A stretch of DNA of 64,000 bases, taken from the NCBI GenBank assembly GCA_000499405.2, contig HG738138.1, forward strand, positions 2,356,001 through 2,420,000. The letters run 5' to 3'. The notes below the pieces were generated by a model that was not told where the DNA came from, ran no database searches, and saw nothing but the letters and a program-made list of their open reading frames with translations. This DNA is from Onchocerca volvulus (lineage: Eukaryota > Nematoda > Chromadorea > Rhabditida > Onchocercidae). Shown here piece by piece: positions 38,946 through 51,774 of the stretch (position 1 is the stretch's first letter; every line of letters starts with the position of its first letter). The translations under genes were made by a program, and so were the position numbers.

Positions 38946-39792
38946 GAATATATATCAGATTTTAAAAAAAGAAAAAGAAACAAAGAGGAAGAAAGACAAA
39001 AGTTATTCGCATTCATTTTCGGAGATGCAAAATAAAATTCATTTCGATTATCAAATCTCCATATCGTAAATTGAAATTAACTATTTGTCATGGATGAAAT
39101 TGGCAATGTGTACTATTAAAATTTGCTTTTTTCACTTGTCTATCAAGTGTCTTATTAAGTGCGCACTATTAAAATTCCACAAAATCCCATTAAAAAGAAA
39201 AAAAAAGTGATATTTGAAATTCTATAAGCTTCAAAAAAAAAAAAAAAAAAAAAATTACTGCAGAAATTAAACAGGTTTGACTAATAATTGGAATTGTATT
39301 AATCAAAAACAGGAGTTGTAGTTTTGTTTTTCATTTCTCCTACTTAAATATTTTAACGTTTATTTTCAAATTGAATGTATGCAATTGATCGTAAAATGCG
39401 AAAAGATTCAAGACATTGTTCCCAGTTGATCTTATTTGACGAATATACAAACAACAAAAATCGTTACACACAAATTCGATAATAATATATGTATATATAC
39501 ATATAAATATATATGCCTTATATACATATACATATATATAAATATATATATGAAAAGACACAAAATAGATGGCAATAGATTTGATAATTAATACAATAAT
39601 TGAATATATTAATTTTTGTAACTAACGAAATTACAATTTTAAGAAAAACAAGATATACTTTATAAGATTAATAAATGATAGAATTTACATTTAAAAAAAA
39701 AAAAAAAAAGAAATTTTCTAAATTTATTCCTTAAATTAGAATAAAAGGCACAATTAAAGAGGAAAGACAAGAAATCAATGTTTCATAAGGGT
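38946..39792. other. Intergenic DNA / probable 3' UTR of the Pro-rich protein gene
   Basis: Includes poly-A at 39233-39254 and a TATA-type alternating tract at 39481-39551. On the minus strand an AAAATAAACG context near 39358 could act as a polyadenylation signal for the gene ending at 39793. Confidence 0.45.
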
Positions 39793-42035
39793 CTAACTCG
39801 TTAATCGTTGTTTGAAAAGTTTCACAATTCTCAACCGATCACGATAACCACTTTGATTACTGCCTTCTGTTGTAACACTACTTTCTTGATATCCTTGTAC
39901 CGGTCCGGTAGCTTTTTCCGGATATGTTGGAGCTGGAGCTGGAACTGGTAGTGATGGTGCTTGCTCCTGATATGGTGCTTGCTCCTGATATGGAGCTTGT
40001 GCAGCCGATGATGGAATTTCCGCAGTCATTCCTGATGACTGTTCCGTATGCGTTGATTGACTATGTGGTAGCTGTGCATCTGTTGGTGGTGCTGCTACTG
40101 GTAGAGGTGCCGGTGGTAATTCATCGGGTCCATACGATCCGCCTGCTCCTCCTCCGCTGTAACTATCGCTTGCATAAGATGCTGCTCCGTAAGCAGGTTG
40201 TACTCCATGAGGTGCAGATTGCTGTTGATATTGAGGTTGTTGTTGATACTGAGGTTGCTGTTGATATTGAGGTTGTTGTTGATATTGGGGTTGTGGTTGA
40301 TATGGGGATTGTACTTGATATTGAGGTTGTTGTTGATATGGAGGTGGTGGCGGCGGACCATAGGCAGGTGGTGGAGGTGGCCCATAGGCAGGTGGTGGAG
40401 GTACCCCATATGGAGGTGGTGGATATAGAGGAGGTGGAGCTAACCCATAGGAAGGAGGTGGTGGAGGTGGTGGAGGTGGTGGCGCTGCTCCATAGCCTTT
40501 AGGCCCATATCTGGAAAGGAAAAACAAACCTTTTATAAATTTCAAGAAATTTAAAAATAAAATTTGAATCAAACTAAATGAATCTTCTTATCATGTCAAA
40601 TTTTACGAAGCAAAGCTTTATTTGAATAAAATATAACGAAATTTTATCTTAGTATTTTAATTTAATTCTTTATAGCATCATTCGAGAAATTTCGAATTTT
40701 GGAAAATAAGTTCTTTTTTTTTTTTTTGTTTGTATTGGAATGGAATTTCATTTTATTAAAGATAATAACGAAATATAAAAATTCATTTGAAATGATTAAT
40801 TATTAAAACGATCAATTTTTTTCCTAAAGTAAAAAAAAAATTATTTAAAAAAAAATATTTTTATTTATCTTCTTTCTTGTTCTACAATTTTTTTTACAAA
40901 TATATCATTTTTAATCAATCAGAGAGAGATATATCGATGCATCTCTTTCTTCATATATTTCATTACTATAAATTTTCTCATAATTGTTTGATGAATGAAT
41001 TTTTTGTAAAGCATTTTACATTAATGCATTAAAATAATTTTAATTTTATTAGTTAATCTCATTTTACATATATATTCGTTATATTAAATTTAAAAAATTA
41101 TAAAATGTGAGATGTATTATATTATTTATTACAAATATATATATATGTATATAATCCATTTTATATTCATAATACTGTATCCAATATACTATCCGTAATA
41201 TTCGTTTCCCAAATTTCTTGATATAACTAACTCTATTGTTCAATTTTTTTTTTCTTTTATTCATTGATTTCTATCCTTCAATTCTATTCTATGAAAAAAA
41301 TATATATATATATATATTAAAGATGAATTTAAAAATAAAAAGGCGAGGAAGTAAAAAAGAAAAAAGTAATTTAATAATGATAATTTCTTATTTAACTGTA
41401 TGATTTTAAAACAATTGTTAATGAAATTTCGAAAATTAGCATGAAAATAAACTTACCCGCCACCACCACAGGCATTAGGACAACCACAAGATGGTCGACT
41501 TGGTGGACAGCAACATCCACCAAGACAACTGTAAACAGGACCAATTAGTGCACCAATTAACAAAGCTTCCAGCAATAGCAGCTGCAAATAAAATTTTCAA
41601 AATCGGATTTGGAAAAGGAGTGCAAAATGTTTAGCGAAGAAATAAAGCTAATTACTGCAGTCTTTAATTTTCATGTTGAAAAGTTTAAAATTTCAAATTT
41701 AAAAGCTTTTAAGATTTTTCAACAAAAAAAGGATTACAAATGTAACCAACAACCTATTGATTTATTCGAAAAATAAAACTTCGATCAAATAATGAATGAG
41801 ATAGGATTGTATGCTTTTTTTCCAACATTTCAAATAATATATCACAAAAAAAAAAAAAAAAAGAATTGTACCGATGATATATTCAATTCATCCAATTTGG
41901 TTCAATTTACTCTTTAATTTTTGAACAATTTTAAAGTTTCAATTTTTTAGAATATCATCAACTTTTCAACAAAACAAAAAAAAAAAAAAAAAAAACTGAG
42001 GAAAGAAGAAGAAAAAAAACACTTACCGCAGTCAT
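39793..42035 (-). CDS. Secreted Pro/Gln/Tyr-rich extracellular matrix-type protein
   Basis: Exons 42027-42035 (ATG ACT GCG), 41457-41581 and 39793-40510 (stop TAG) join in frame to 283 residues. Residues 1-21 form a signal peptide (MTALLLLEALLIGALIGPVYS). Next comes a Cys cluster (CLGGCCCPPSRPSCGCPNAC) and a Gly run, then Pro-rich repeats (PPPPAYG), about five QPQYQQ-type repeats and an Ala/Ser/Pro-rich region. That is followed by two tandem APYQEQ units and a basic tail (LRIVKLFKQRLTS). This layout suits a cross-linked nematode matrix protein of cuticle, eggshell or microfilarial sheath; Tyr/Gln can be cross-linked. The Cys-Pro-Gly start resembles ground-like (GRL) proteins, but no C-terminal ground-like domain is present. 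Naming beyond 'matrix-like' would be a guess. Both introns are GT..AG and phase-consistent. Confidence 0.9.
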
Positions 42036-42070
42036 TTTTTTTTTCGCTAATCCTTTGCTAAATTGAAAAA
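42036..42070 (-). promoter_or_regulatory. Acceptor-like site upstream of the Pro-rich gene start
   Basis: TTTTTCAATTTAG ends at 42058 on the minus strand, 22 nt before the ATG; a possible spliced-leader acceptor. Confidence 0.35.
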
Positions 42071-42426
42071 TTTAGCCCGTTATAGCTAAAAATAAAAATA
42101 CTGGAGAATACTTGCGAATTGGAATCAAAAAAAAAAAAAAAAAAAACGAGAAATCTTTAAAAATTGAAATTTTTTAAAATTGAAATAATTGAAATACTGT
42201 ATGCCAGAGATATTCAATTAAATGATTACCAATAAAGTTCAAATAGTAAATAATAAAGAAAATAATAAAAATTAACACCCGAATTGATGGTAAATCTCAA
42301 TACTAATTATTTGAGCTGTAGTCGTTTCTTTAAGTACCCCGCGATTCGATACACCCTAATCTTCCAAACATACAGAAAGGATATGCATCCATCCTATTTG
42401 TACACACCTCCTTTACCTCGTTTTCA

Positions 42427-42458
42427 CCCCCCCCGTAAACACCCCCATCCCCGCCCCC
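42427..42458 (-). other. G-quadruplex-prone tract
   Basis: The plus strand carries C runs of 8, 5, 4 and 5 within 32 bp, so the minus (coding) strand has four G runs with loops of 1, 2 and 7 bases. It lies about 390 bp upstream of the Pro-rich gene start, in DNA that is otherwise almost devoid of G/C runs. Confidence 0.75.
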
Positions 42459-42529
42459 GCTCCTCATCCTATTTCCATCCCGTTTATTAAAGCCACCTGT
42501 ATAATACAATATATGTATATATATATCTA

Positions 42530-42605
42530 TGCATAATAAACACACATATCTACACCCACATTCATACACCCACACATCTACACCCACGCACACGCACCCA
42601 CATAA
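42530..42605. repeat. CA/CACC-rich microsatellite
   Basis: Interrupted ACACCCACA-type repeats adjacent to the C-run tract. Confidence 0.85.
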
Positions 42606-42949
42606 ATTTTATACATTCTCAGTATTTTGTATATTTTACATACATATCCATACTCACCCAACAAGTTTCAGTCACTATCTTATTCGGTTTACAAGTCATT
42701 CTACCGAAAAACGCCTACGGCATTTTTGTTTTTATCCGTTTTTGTTGCTCTTTGCTATGAACTTACTTCTATTTTACTATCATTACTATTATTATCATTA
42801 TTATTATCATTACTACTTGTAATAACAACAACAAATAATGATGGAATTTTCAAATTATAATATTTGTATTATTATCATTATCATCATTATCATTTATTAT
42901 TACTTCTAATTATTGTTTTGCTATTAATAAAAGAAAGAAGCAAAGAAGG

Positions 42950-43405
42950 AAAAAAAAAAAGTAAAAATAAATTCTTATTATATATTTTATTGAAAAAAGA
43001 AATTGATCGAAATTTTCATCCTTATCATTTCTATGAATATATTATTGTCTTTTCATTTATTTATTAAATATCATTTTATGATTTTAAATGATATATCAGT
43101 GAATAATTATTTATCTTTTGTTTTTCTTCTTTATTACCATATGTTTATGAATCACTATCATTATCAATTATTATCATTTTTTATTACTGCTACTGTTGAT
43201 TTAAAAAAAAAAAGCAAAGAAAAAAAAGTAAAATTTAGAAATAAATTCCATTGTATATTTAATTTTGAAAGAAGAAATTGATGCAAATTTTCATTTTTAT
43301 CAATTCCATGAATAATATCTTCATCTTTTCATTTGTTTATTGAATATCATTTATGATTTAAGTACATATATATCAATGAATAATTCATTCTTTTTCTTCT
43401 TCTAT
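42950..43405. repeat. Imperfect tandem duplication of about 265 bp
   Basis: The 42955-43140 segment (poly-A, AATAAATTC, GAAATTGATCGAAATTTTCA, ATTATTTATC) recurs at about 43212-43405 with the same order of landmarks and substitutions or indels. Confidence 0.7.
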
Positions 43406-46400
43406 TTGTCCTTTTTTTCTTTTTTTCTTTTTTTTTTTTTTTCTGAATTCATTATTCACATAACAAATCGGTAATCAATTTATGTTACATTCATTTTCAC
43501 TAATTTTTCCAAATTCCATTTTCATCTCTGTTCTTTCTTTTCTTTCATTTTTCCTTTTTGAAATTTTCGTCTTTTTTTTTCCTTTTTTATTTCCATGCAA
43601 TTAGCTGAATTAGTTGGAAATTTCTGCTCCGTTTTTTTTTTCCGATCCATTTTTGTTCACCTCAATTCATTACTATCACTTTCTTCCTATCATTCCTGTT
43701 TTACACTGTAAAATCGTCTATCGTCCAAGAAAATAAGAAATATCCTGTGTTTTTATTTTTCCTTTGTATGATACTGAAGAAAAAAAAAAATGATAGGAAG
43801 TTAAAAATTTTGAAGAAAATTAAGATTAATTTTTTTCTTTTTTTTTTTTCAAGAAAATGATAAAATGAATTGAATCATATCTTCCTGTTAAGACTGTTGA
43901 GAAAAGTCATTGGAATTCAATTTCGATGTGAAATTTGCTGAATGATTGATTTGTCTTAAAAAATACGACATAATTAAAGCATTTTCTTTTGTCAATAATT
44001 TTCTATCATTTTCTATTATCAATGATTTTCTGCATTTTTTATTTTTAATTAGTAAAAATTAGTAAAACTTTTATTTGAGCATTTCATGAATTTCCTTAGA
44101 TTTCGAATTCACTCGATTTGAACAATTTTAATTGCTGTTTGAAATACGCTTAATACTTGACAAGATATCTAATGATAGTTAATTAATTATTATTGCTATG
44201 TTTATCGAATTTTCTGGATGTATTCCGAAATATAATTTCTTTTTTTTTTTTTTTTAATTGTTAGAAAATTTCATTTTCGTCCTCTAATCAAAATTCAAAC
44301 TAAATGCCTTTTGAATTTATCAATTTCAATGTTTTGTTACATTAAATTAAATAAAATTATGATTTGTAAAATGTCCAGTCATTTATCCTAACGGCATAAA
44401 TAAAATAGCTACAAAATAAATATAAATTATTCATCCGATTTTCAAAAAACATAAAGATATTATCGTGTTATCAGTCATATCAAATCATTTCGTTTAATTC
44501 ATTGAAAGGTCGATAGTATATTTTAATGTTAAATTGATCATTTATTCCAAAAAAAAAAAAAAAAAAGTTGCTAAATAAACTTCTTTTATTCTACATTTTC
44601 GACCATTACAATAAAATTTTCCTTCAAATTTTTTTTTCACTTAAATGCCAAATACCAAATTTAATTGATAATTTCATTGACAAATCAGCAACACTTTTTT
44701 CTTTTTTTTTTTTTTGTTTTATTAAAGTTAAACAAAATTATCGTTGTAAAGTGATGATTATAATTATGTTGACTGTCAACCTAATTATTTGGATAATTAA
44801 ATAGATCATTCCTTGCAATCATATAGCAGTGATATCTCAGGAATATTTCAACAAATTTCACATGAAATTAAGTTATCTCAAGATATAGCACCTCATTTCA
44901 TTCATCTATTAAGCTCATTCCTTTATTTCTGCTTCTGGAAAATCATTTTTCTTGAAAAAAAAAAAAAAAAAAAACTGAGAAAAAATATCTCAATTTTTTG
45001 AAACCGGTCTTCCTAACATTGTAACAGTTGAACTTTCTTTTTTTTTTACATTTATTTTGAGAATTTTTGGAATATATTTTGTCATCATATCTTGAGGTCA
45101 TCAAGTAAATTTTTCCAAAGGAAAAAAAAAAAGACGAGAAAAGGTTATGTACATGTATATCTTTTTCCAAGTTCAATCTATATCAATAAATAAAAATTAA
45201 TTGTCGAATGGGAAAAAAAAAGAAATGAATTGAAATTATTAAATTTGAAGCAAGAAAAAGAAAAAAATTAATATTTTATCAACTTCTATCCATATTTTAT
45301 TTCCATCAACTACTGACAATTTTTATATAATCCGATAATTTGGAATGAAATTATTCATTCTCTAAATAAGATTTCAAAAATACAATGAGAGAATTGCAAA
45401 TATTGCTGTTTTCAGTTTTAAATTAACTGACTTAAATTAATTTCACTCAACAAAGTTAATTTCAGTTAATAATGCCTAGTAAATACTGGAAGGAAATGAA
45501 ATCTAACTGGACAAAGTCTTCTCATTTTATTCTTAAATATAATAATTAACTTTTAGTTAACTCTTTTTTTGAAAATAATTAATAATAATTAACTTTTAGT
45601 TAATTACGTTTTTTTAAAATAAAATTTGATTCAATAAACTGTGTGAATTTCCTTCTCTTTTTTTTTTTCTGAATTTAATTAATTTTTGGAAGGAAATGAA
45701 ATTTAGTTCATTAAAATGGGTAAGTTTTCTCCTGCTTTCGTTTTCTTAAACATATTTGGTATATATCTTTTGCAAGATTACAAATATAAGGTTCTTGATA
45801 GTATTCAAATAAAAGATAATACTACCTATTATATCAATGATAAAGTTTATTTTTCGCTAATTGATAAATTAATTAAATTTTTTTTTGTTTTTGAGATTAC
45901 ATGGTTAACAAAGATATACATATTTTTTTAAATTTAGTCCATTTTAAAGATTCATATTTCTTTTTTTTTTTTTAATAAATTATGCTTTTTACCCTATCTT
46001 TTTAAATCTCGCGCATTAATAATTGAATCAATTCGTCACACTCAAAAACGTTTATCCGTTTTATTCGTATAATTTCATACAGTATTAATTATCATATAAA
46101 ATTATTTTTTCTTTTTTTTCCTCTCTCTCTCTCTCTACAGAGTCAATTATCAGAAGAGATATATAATCATATTTTGGATTATGATAAGTTCGGCTAATTT
46201 TCTAATATCATTTTAAATCATGAAGATGAAGAATTTCGTTATAATTCTAAGAATTATGAATTTCTTTAAAATTTTATGCTGAATTTCATTAGCTATTAAC
46301 ATAAAAAATTAAACTGGAAATAAAAAAAAAAAAAAGAAAACACAACACATGTATACATATAAAATAACAGTTTGCGAAATCAAAATAGTTTGTAAACATT

Positions 46401-46915
46401 AATCGATTTAATAAAAGACTAAGTTTTCTCCAATTAATTACTTTAAAAATTCATTTCTTTCCAAACGTCAATTTAATTAGCTTCTAAAACGCTTTGCCAG
46501 TAATCATTTTTTGAATCGAATTTGATCGCTCAGGAATTTTTTTGCTGACAATTTTTGGAGAAAAAAATGTCTAATTGAACTTAAATAATTTTATGGTTAC
46601 ACGTGGAATATTAGAGAATGTGTACAATTCGGACGAAAATAGTCGATTTAAAACATCCAATATGGCTACAAAATAGTGACATTTCATTTCCGAATTTCAA
46701 TTCTGATTTTCTTTTATTTCTATCCTGAGAATTTAGAACTTATTGTCAAGAAACACACTTCGCAGCATAACAAAGCATCTCAAAAATCATTGATATTTCG
46801 CATTAATCAATGAGTTGTTAACTCTTTTATTGAAAAAAAAGATCCATGCCATTGTTCATGATAATGTTTTCATTCGATAAATTTTTGATAATGTATTGAA
46901 CAAATGATCAGTTCA

Positions 46916-46918
<3 letters not shown>

Positions 46919-46954
<36 letters not shown>
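46919..46954. repeat. GA dinucleotide microsatellite
   Basis: An uninterrupted GA repeat of about 18 units. Confidence 0.95.
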
Positions 46955-46958
<4 letters not shown>

Positions 46959-49132
46959 GAAAAAAAAAAGAGAGATTTCATGAAGGATCGTTGAAATGAT
47001 TGACGCACTATGGTACTTTTCCTTTTTTTCTTTTTTTCTTTTGATGACTGATTGGATTACTTTTAAAAAATGCAAACTGTATAGTTGAGATTTCGCTTGA
47101 CAAAAAACACAAATGCACAAATCTTCAGACAAGAAAAACAGGTTTATTAAGGAAATTCTGATTGCCTCATCCGATCTGATGACATTCCATGATCAATCCA
47201 ATCCGCGATGATGCATTTCGAAAAAGCAACCACAACTAAAAAATAACGTTCAAAGGATATGAGGTACTGGAATTTATAAGGACATCACTTAATTGACATC
47301 AAACAAATATCAAGACATAAAAAAAAGGGAAAAATCCTTGCGAATTTTAGGTCCAAAGGCTTTAATTTAAACTTTTTAAATTTTAATTCCCAACATTCAT
47401 CCCATCACTTCAAAAGTTCGAGATTAATCTTCCCTTCATCTCTGACCTCGTATCTTTCGCCAGAGTTAAAGCAAAACTGAATCAGAGGCTTTTGCCATAT
47501 TATGAGCTTAAACAACGTCAACTAAGTTGAATCATGTTTTCAGCCGAAAAGTACAAAGAAATTCCAATCTACTTCTTTATGAATAACTCGAGCTCAGACT
47601 GTTAAGTCCAATATGTCACGACTCAGAAAATCGAGCATCTTCTTCATCCTCAATACTATGAACCACTCGCATTTCCATATTACTTTCATGTTTCTTCCGT
47701 CAAACTTTCGAACCATGAAAATCTTTTCATGAAAAGCAGAGAATAAAAGGAAAACACAAGTGAGAAATCTGCTTTATAAATTCTATAAAAGCAAACAGAC
47801 ATTTTGCATATTTTCTTTTTCATTCTGTTTTTTTAGCCACATTTAAAAACATTATATCGAAGCTTGACTGCACTACAGTCATCATACAAGTGCACGAATA
47901 TTAAATGTATTATTCAAATACAGCCATATAAATTAAGTTTTAAATTTAGCCCGATTCACTGATGTCAATATGATGCAAACTTCTAGTTATTCAAAGTATT
48001 AACAATGAAAAAAAAAAAAAAAACAATGGAAAACAACGAGAAAAATACAGCACAGAATGGGATGTCCTAAGGACAATTACTCTGAAGATTTTTCAAGTTC
48101 AAAATTTTAAAACTAGAGTCAGTAATGACTTGATTTTTTTTTTCTTTTTTTTTCGCTCCCCGCAACTGATCAAGAAACCGTACTGAAATTATTCTGAAAG
48201 CTCGAAATTGAGAGAATCCATAGGGAGCACTCGAATGAAATAAATTAAAATCAATTAACATAATGTGTTATCATGTATCTTTTTGTAAACGAAGAGATCA
48301 ATTTCGGGATGCTTGCGTTCTTCTAATAAACTTTGTCCCACCATCACCATCACTACAATTATCATTAATTACCACCACTACCAAAGCACTTGTGACAGTC
48401 TCCCGAATCTTCTGAAACTGCATTTAAGTTTGTATAAAAGAAGAGAAATTTTACATTATTCTTGTCTTATTCATATTTTATGACTTAATTAAACCTCAGA
48501 GAGAATCAATTTAATTTATTCACAAAATCTCACAGGAGATATGATGGGCGAAAAAGAAGGAGGAAAAAAACAGTCTAAATAAATAAAATATTTGAGCATT
48601 AACAGAAAACGATATTTCATTTAGTCGTCAAAAAAGTTTTTTCTTTTTCAGATAAAAAACAGACTATGATCGCATGCATCATTCGACAACAAACGAATGT
48701 AATCAAAAATAAATAAGAACTATCAAAGATAGGACTGGTATTAGAGAGAATATGTGAGACCTAACATTTATTTAATGCAATGGAACACGTAATGAATAGA
48801 ACCGTAAATCTAATAAAAGAAAAAAAAACTCGGAAATGATTATAAACACAAATTTTCGAATGTTACATTTGTACAAACAATTGAGAGCTTACTTAGCAAA
48901 TAAATTAGACGGCTGATCTTACAAACCTTTCATACAACTATTTTCGCTGATAAGCTTAGCTAACCCACTATATTCCATGATAGGCTTAGCTAATCGACAT
49001 GACATGTTGTTGAATTATCAGTACAGTCCAAATAGATTAGAGAGGAGAAAAAAAGAAAAGAAAAAGAAAGAAACGGCGAAGATGCTTACTACAGTCCAAC
49101 GCTATTATATGCTATCTCAAAAAAATTATAAG

Positions 49133-49317
49133 CTATTGCGGAGGTGTACTAAATGTTTCACGCAGCTGACGTTCAATGTTGTAATTGAGCGACGGCGCGA
49201 CCTCCGTTATAGTACTTGTTCTATGTATGACTGTTGATACTGGTTGTCTTGACAAAATGCCTCCATGAAAATAACCATGATCTAAACTGCTGCTCGAGAT
49301 GCTTCCTTGTTGTTGCT

Positions 49318-49351
<34 letters not shown>

Positions 49352-51739
49352 ATAATGATGATGATGATGCTGATGATGGCGATGTTGGTCAGCTACATTA
49401 CTGTTAATTTGAGAGGAACAATGAGTTGAGGGATAAGCTGGTCTTCGTGATAATGCTGCATCAACTGATGTATGACGAGCACATTCAGCCAACGATGTTA
49501 TCATATACGATCGTCGCGGCTAAAAATAATGTAAAAGTGAATAAGTGATTGATGGAATTTAAAAAAAAAATTAAAGCGAAAAAAAGATGAACACACAAAC
49601 ATCCAAATCCAAATGATCATAACTAAGTCATTACACATTCTTAATAATAACATAAACACATACTAGGGTATCTCGTAACGATTCAAGATGTTGTCCAAGG
49701 AAACTATTTTGTGGTGGACTACCAGGAAGTGATATCGATAAAGGAAGCTTCAAATGAGGATTGATACGAGAACTGGCAAGAGAATGATATGGAATGTGAA
49801 TTGGATCATGTGGACCACTTCCACAGCTATCGATGGAACGAGTCAAACAGCCACCACCAGTTGCTACCAATGTATTTCCAACGCCCGGCTGATTATGACG
49901 CAAACGTAAACGTGCTAGCTGTAATTCACGACGTTGTCGCTCACGTAATAGTTCCAATTCGAGTCGGTGCCTTCAAAATAAACTGTCCACTTTAAGGGAA
50001 AGATGAATGGCAAGTAAAAAATAATTACACAAGTAATATCAAAAAAATAATACGAATCAGTAAAGAAGAAATCAAAATGATTCACTCATAGTAGTAAAAT
50101 TTTTGGTATATGAAAAAAAAGTATTTAGTAAAAATAATATTACATTCACAGCATGGAATTAATCATAGAACGCATTCTCTAACTTTCATAATCAATGCGT
50201 AGCTCAGTATCTGAATGATAAAATTCTATAAGATCGACAACAAAATAAAATACCTCTGTATAAGCGACTGTATTGAATCATCATCCTCTTCGTTATATTC
50301 CTCATCAAGCTGAAAAAAATTTTAAATTAGCATTCTTAGCAATCATGAAGAATATAAGGAAAATAAATATTATCCTATGAATGTATACTAAATCTATGAA
50401 TCGGCATCGAATAGTAATTCTCTGTTTTTATGAATCATTTAAAGGAATCATCTTTTAATAAATAAAAATATAAAGTTCTTCAAGAGAGTGGTTATCTAAA
50501 TTGAAAAATACTTATCAATGCTTAAATATAACTGAGGAAGGGAAATATTATGCAAAAATAAAAAGACTTCTATGTCTGTTGATCTATTTAGGACTTCAAA
50601 AATGATTTTGACCATAAGTAATTTCTTTTCCAGAGATTTTATAATAAATAAAAATACTATGATTTCTTTTGCATAATTTGACATTTCCTCGGTGTGCACC
50701 CAGCTATATTGGAAAATGCGATATGGATTGAAAATTTCACGCATGAATATCAATAAATTGTCATTCCATCCACTAATTTCAGTTATGAAAAAACTGATCA
50801 GTTTTATCTTCCTCAGTCCTCTATTTAAGTACTTCATGAGGAATGGGAGGAAATCTGGAATGACTATTGTGTCCTCAATTAATTAAAAGATGAAAACTCT
50901 GGTTTTACAACCAAATTTAAATTTAAAATTAGACAACAAATCATTCCGTGCACCATCTGTAAGCAATAAAGGTGTGTGCCAGAGTGAACAAACATGCAAA
51001 TTCTGTTAGGATGAAACAACTTGATCGTAAATTTTAGATCCATCGACTAAATTATATTATATAATCAAAATAAGGCATAAGCTTGATAAGTAGAACTTCA
51101 CTTGTAAGATTTCCCGAAGTTGTAGCATGATTCGTTTATCCTCATCGACCAGTAGATTCCTTCCTCGTTGCCGTTCCTGCAGTGCAAAAAAAAAAAAAAA
51201 AAAAAAAGAAAACATGCGTTGCAAGCAAGCAAAAAAATTAATAAATAAAATAAAAGCGCCAGCAAGATTTTAAAACAAAATTGAAAGCTAAAAAAAAAAT
51301 TTAAGATAAATGCAAACGAAATAAAAAACACTGAAGAGATTCTAAAGATTTCAGGGTTATTGTTTTAAAGTTCAATCCAAAAATTGCTTATTCAAAAACT
51401 GTTATCATTCACGAGACATTTTGTCTACATTTTAATAGCACTATTTTTGAAAATATATATTCAAATCATAGCATTAGAATTGTTTGTCATAATAGCGCAA
51501 CATATCCTCTAACAACAACAGTAACAAATATACGCCGAATATGATCCTTAAAAAACAAGAAGATTCCTAGAACACGCTCCGAATTACGAGCCTTTAATTC
51601 GTTTTAATCCATCTAACCCATTCTACGCGAATCACAAATGATTTCAGATAATCCAATAACAATTTTATAAAAGTGAACGGATATACCAACACTTATTCTG
51701 CATTAAGCTATGCTGAATTCTACGCAACAAAAAAAAAGC

Positions 51740-51774
<35 letters not shown>

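Larger units (their letters stand above)
42459..49132. other. Intergenic DNA between the Pro-rich gene and WNK, including probable WNK 3' UTR
   Basis: Simple repeats, A/T runs, a CT tract (46122-46136), a GA tract (46919-46954) and decayed duplications (a 45530-45615 segment repeating AATTAACTTTTAGTTAA). From about 47100 to 49132 the sequence is less repetitive and has no open frame on the minus strand, consistent with a 3' UTR downstream of WNK. No gene is supported. Confidence 0.5.

Noticed and set aside
39924..40502. 192-codon plus-strand open frame rich in Val/Leu/Glu
   Set aside because: It is the antisense shadow of the Pro/Gln-rich exon 39793-40510; codons of repeats stay open in several frames.
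44813..45001. Plus-strand ORF with a fairly balanced N-terminal half
   Set aside because: It ends in a homopolymer-encoded Lys run and has no partner exon or homology; chance frame.
45680..46195. Two-piece plus-strand frame (ATG AAA TTT .. TGG / donor GTAAGT, then acceptor after a CT tract) of 26 codons
   Set aside because: Phase fits but the product is tiny, the first piece lies in a decayed local duplication, and the acceptor is a CT microsatellite.
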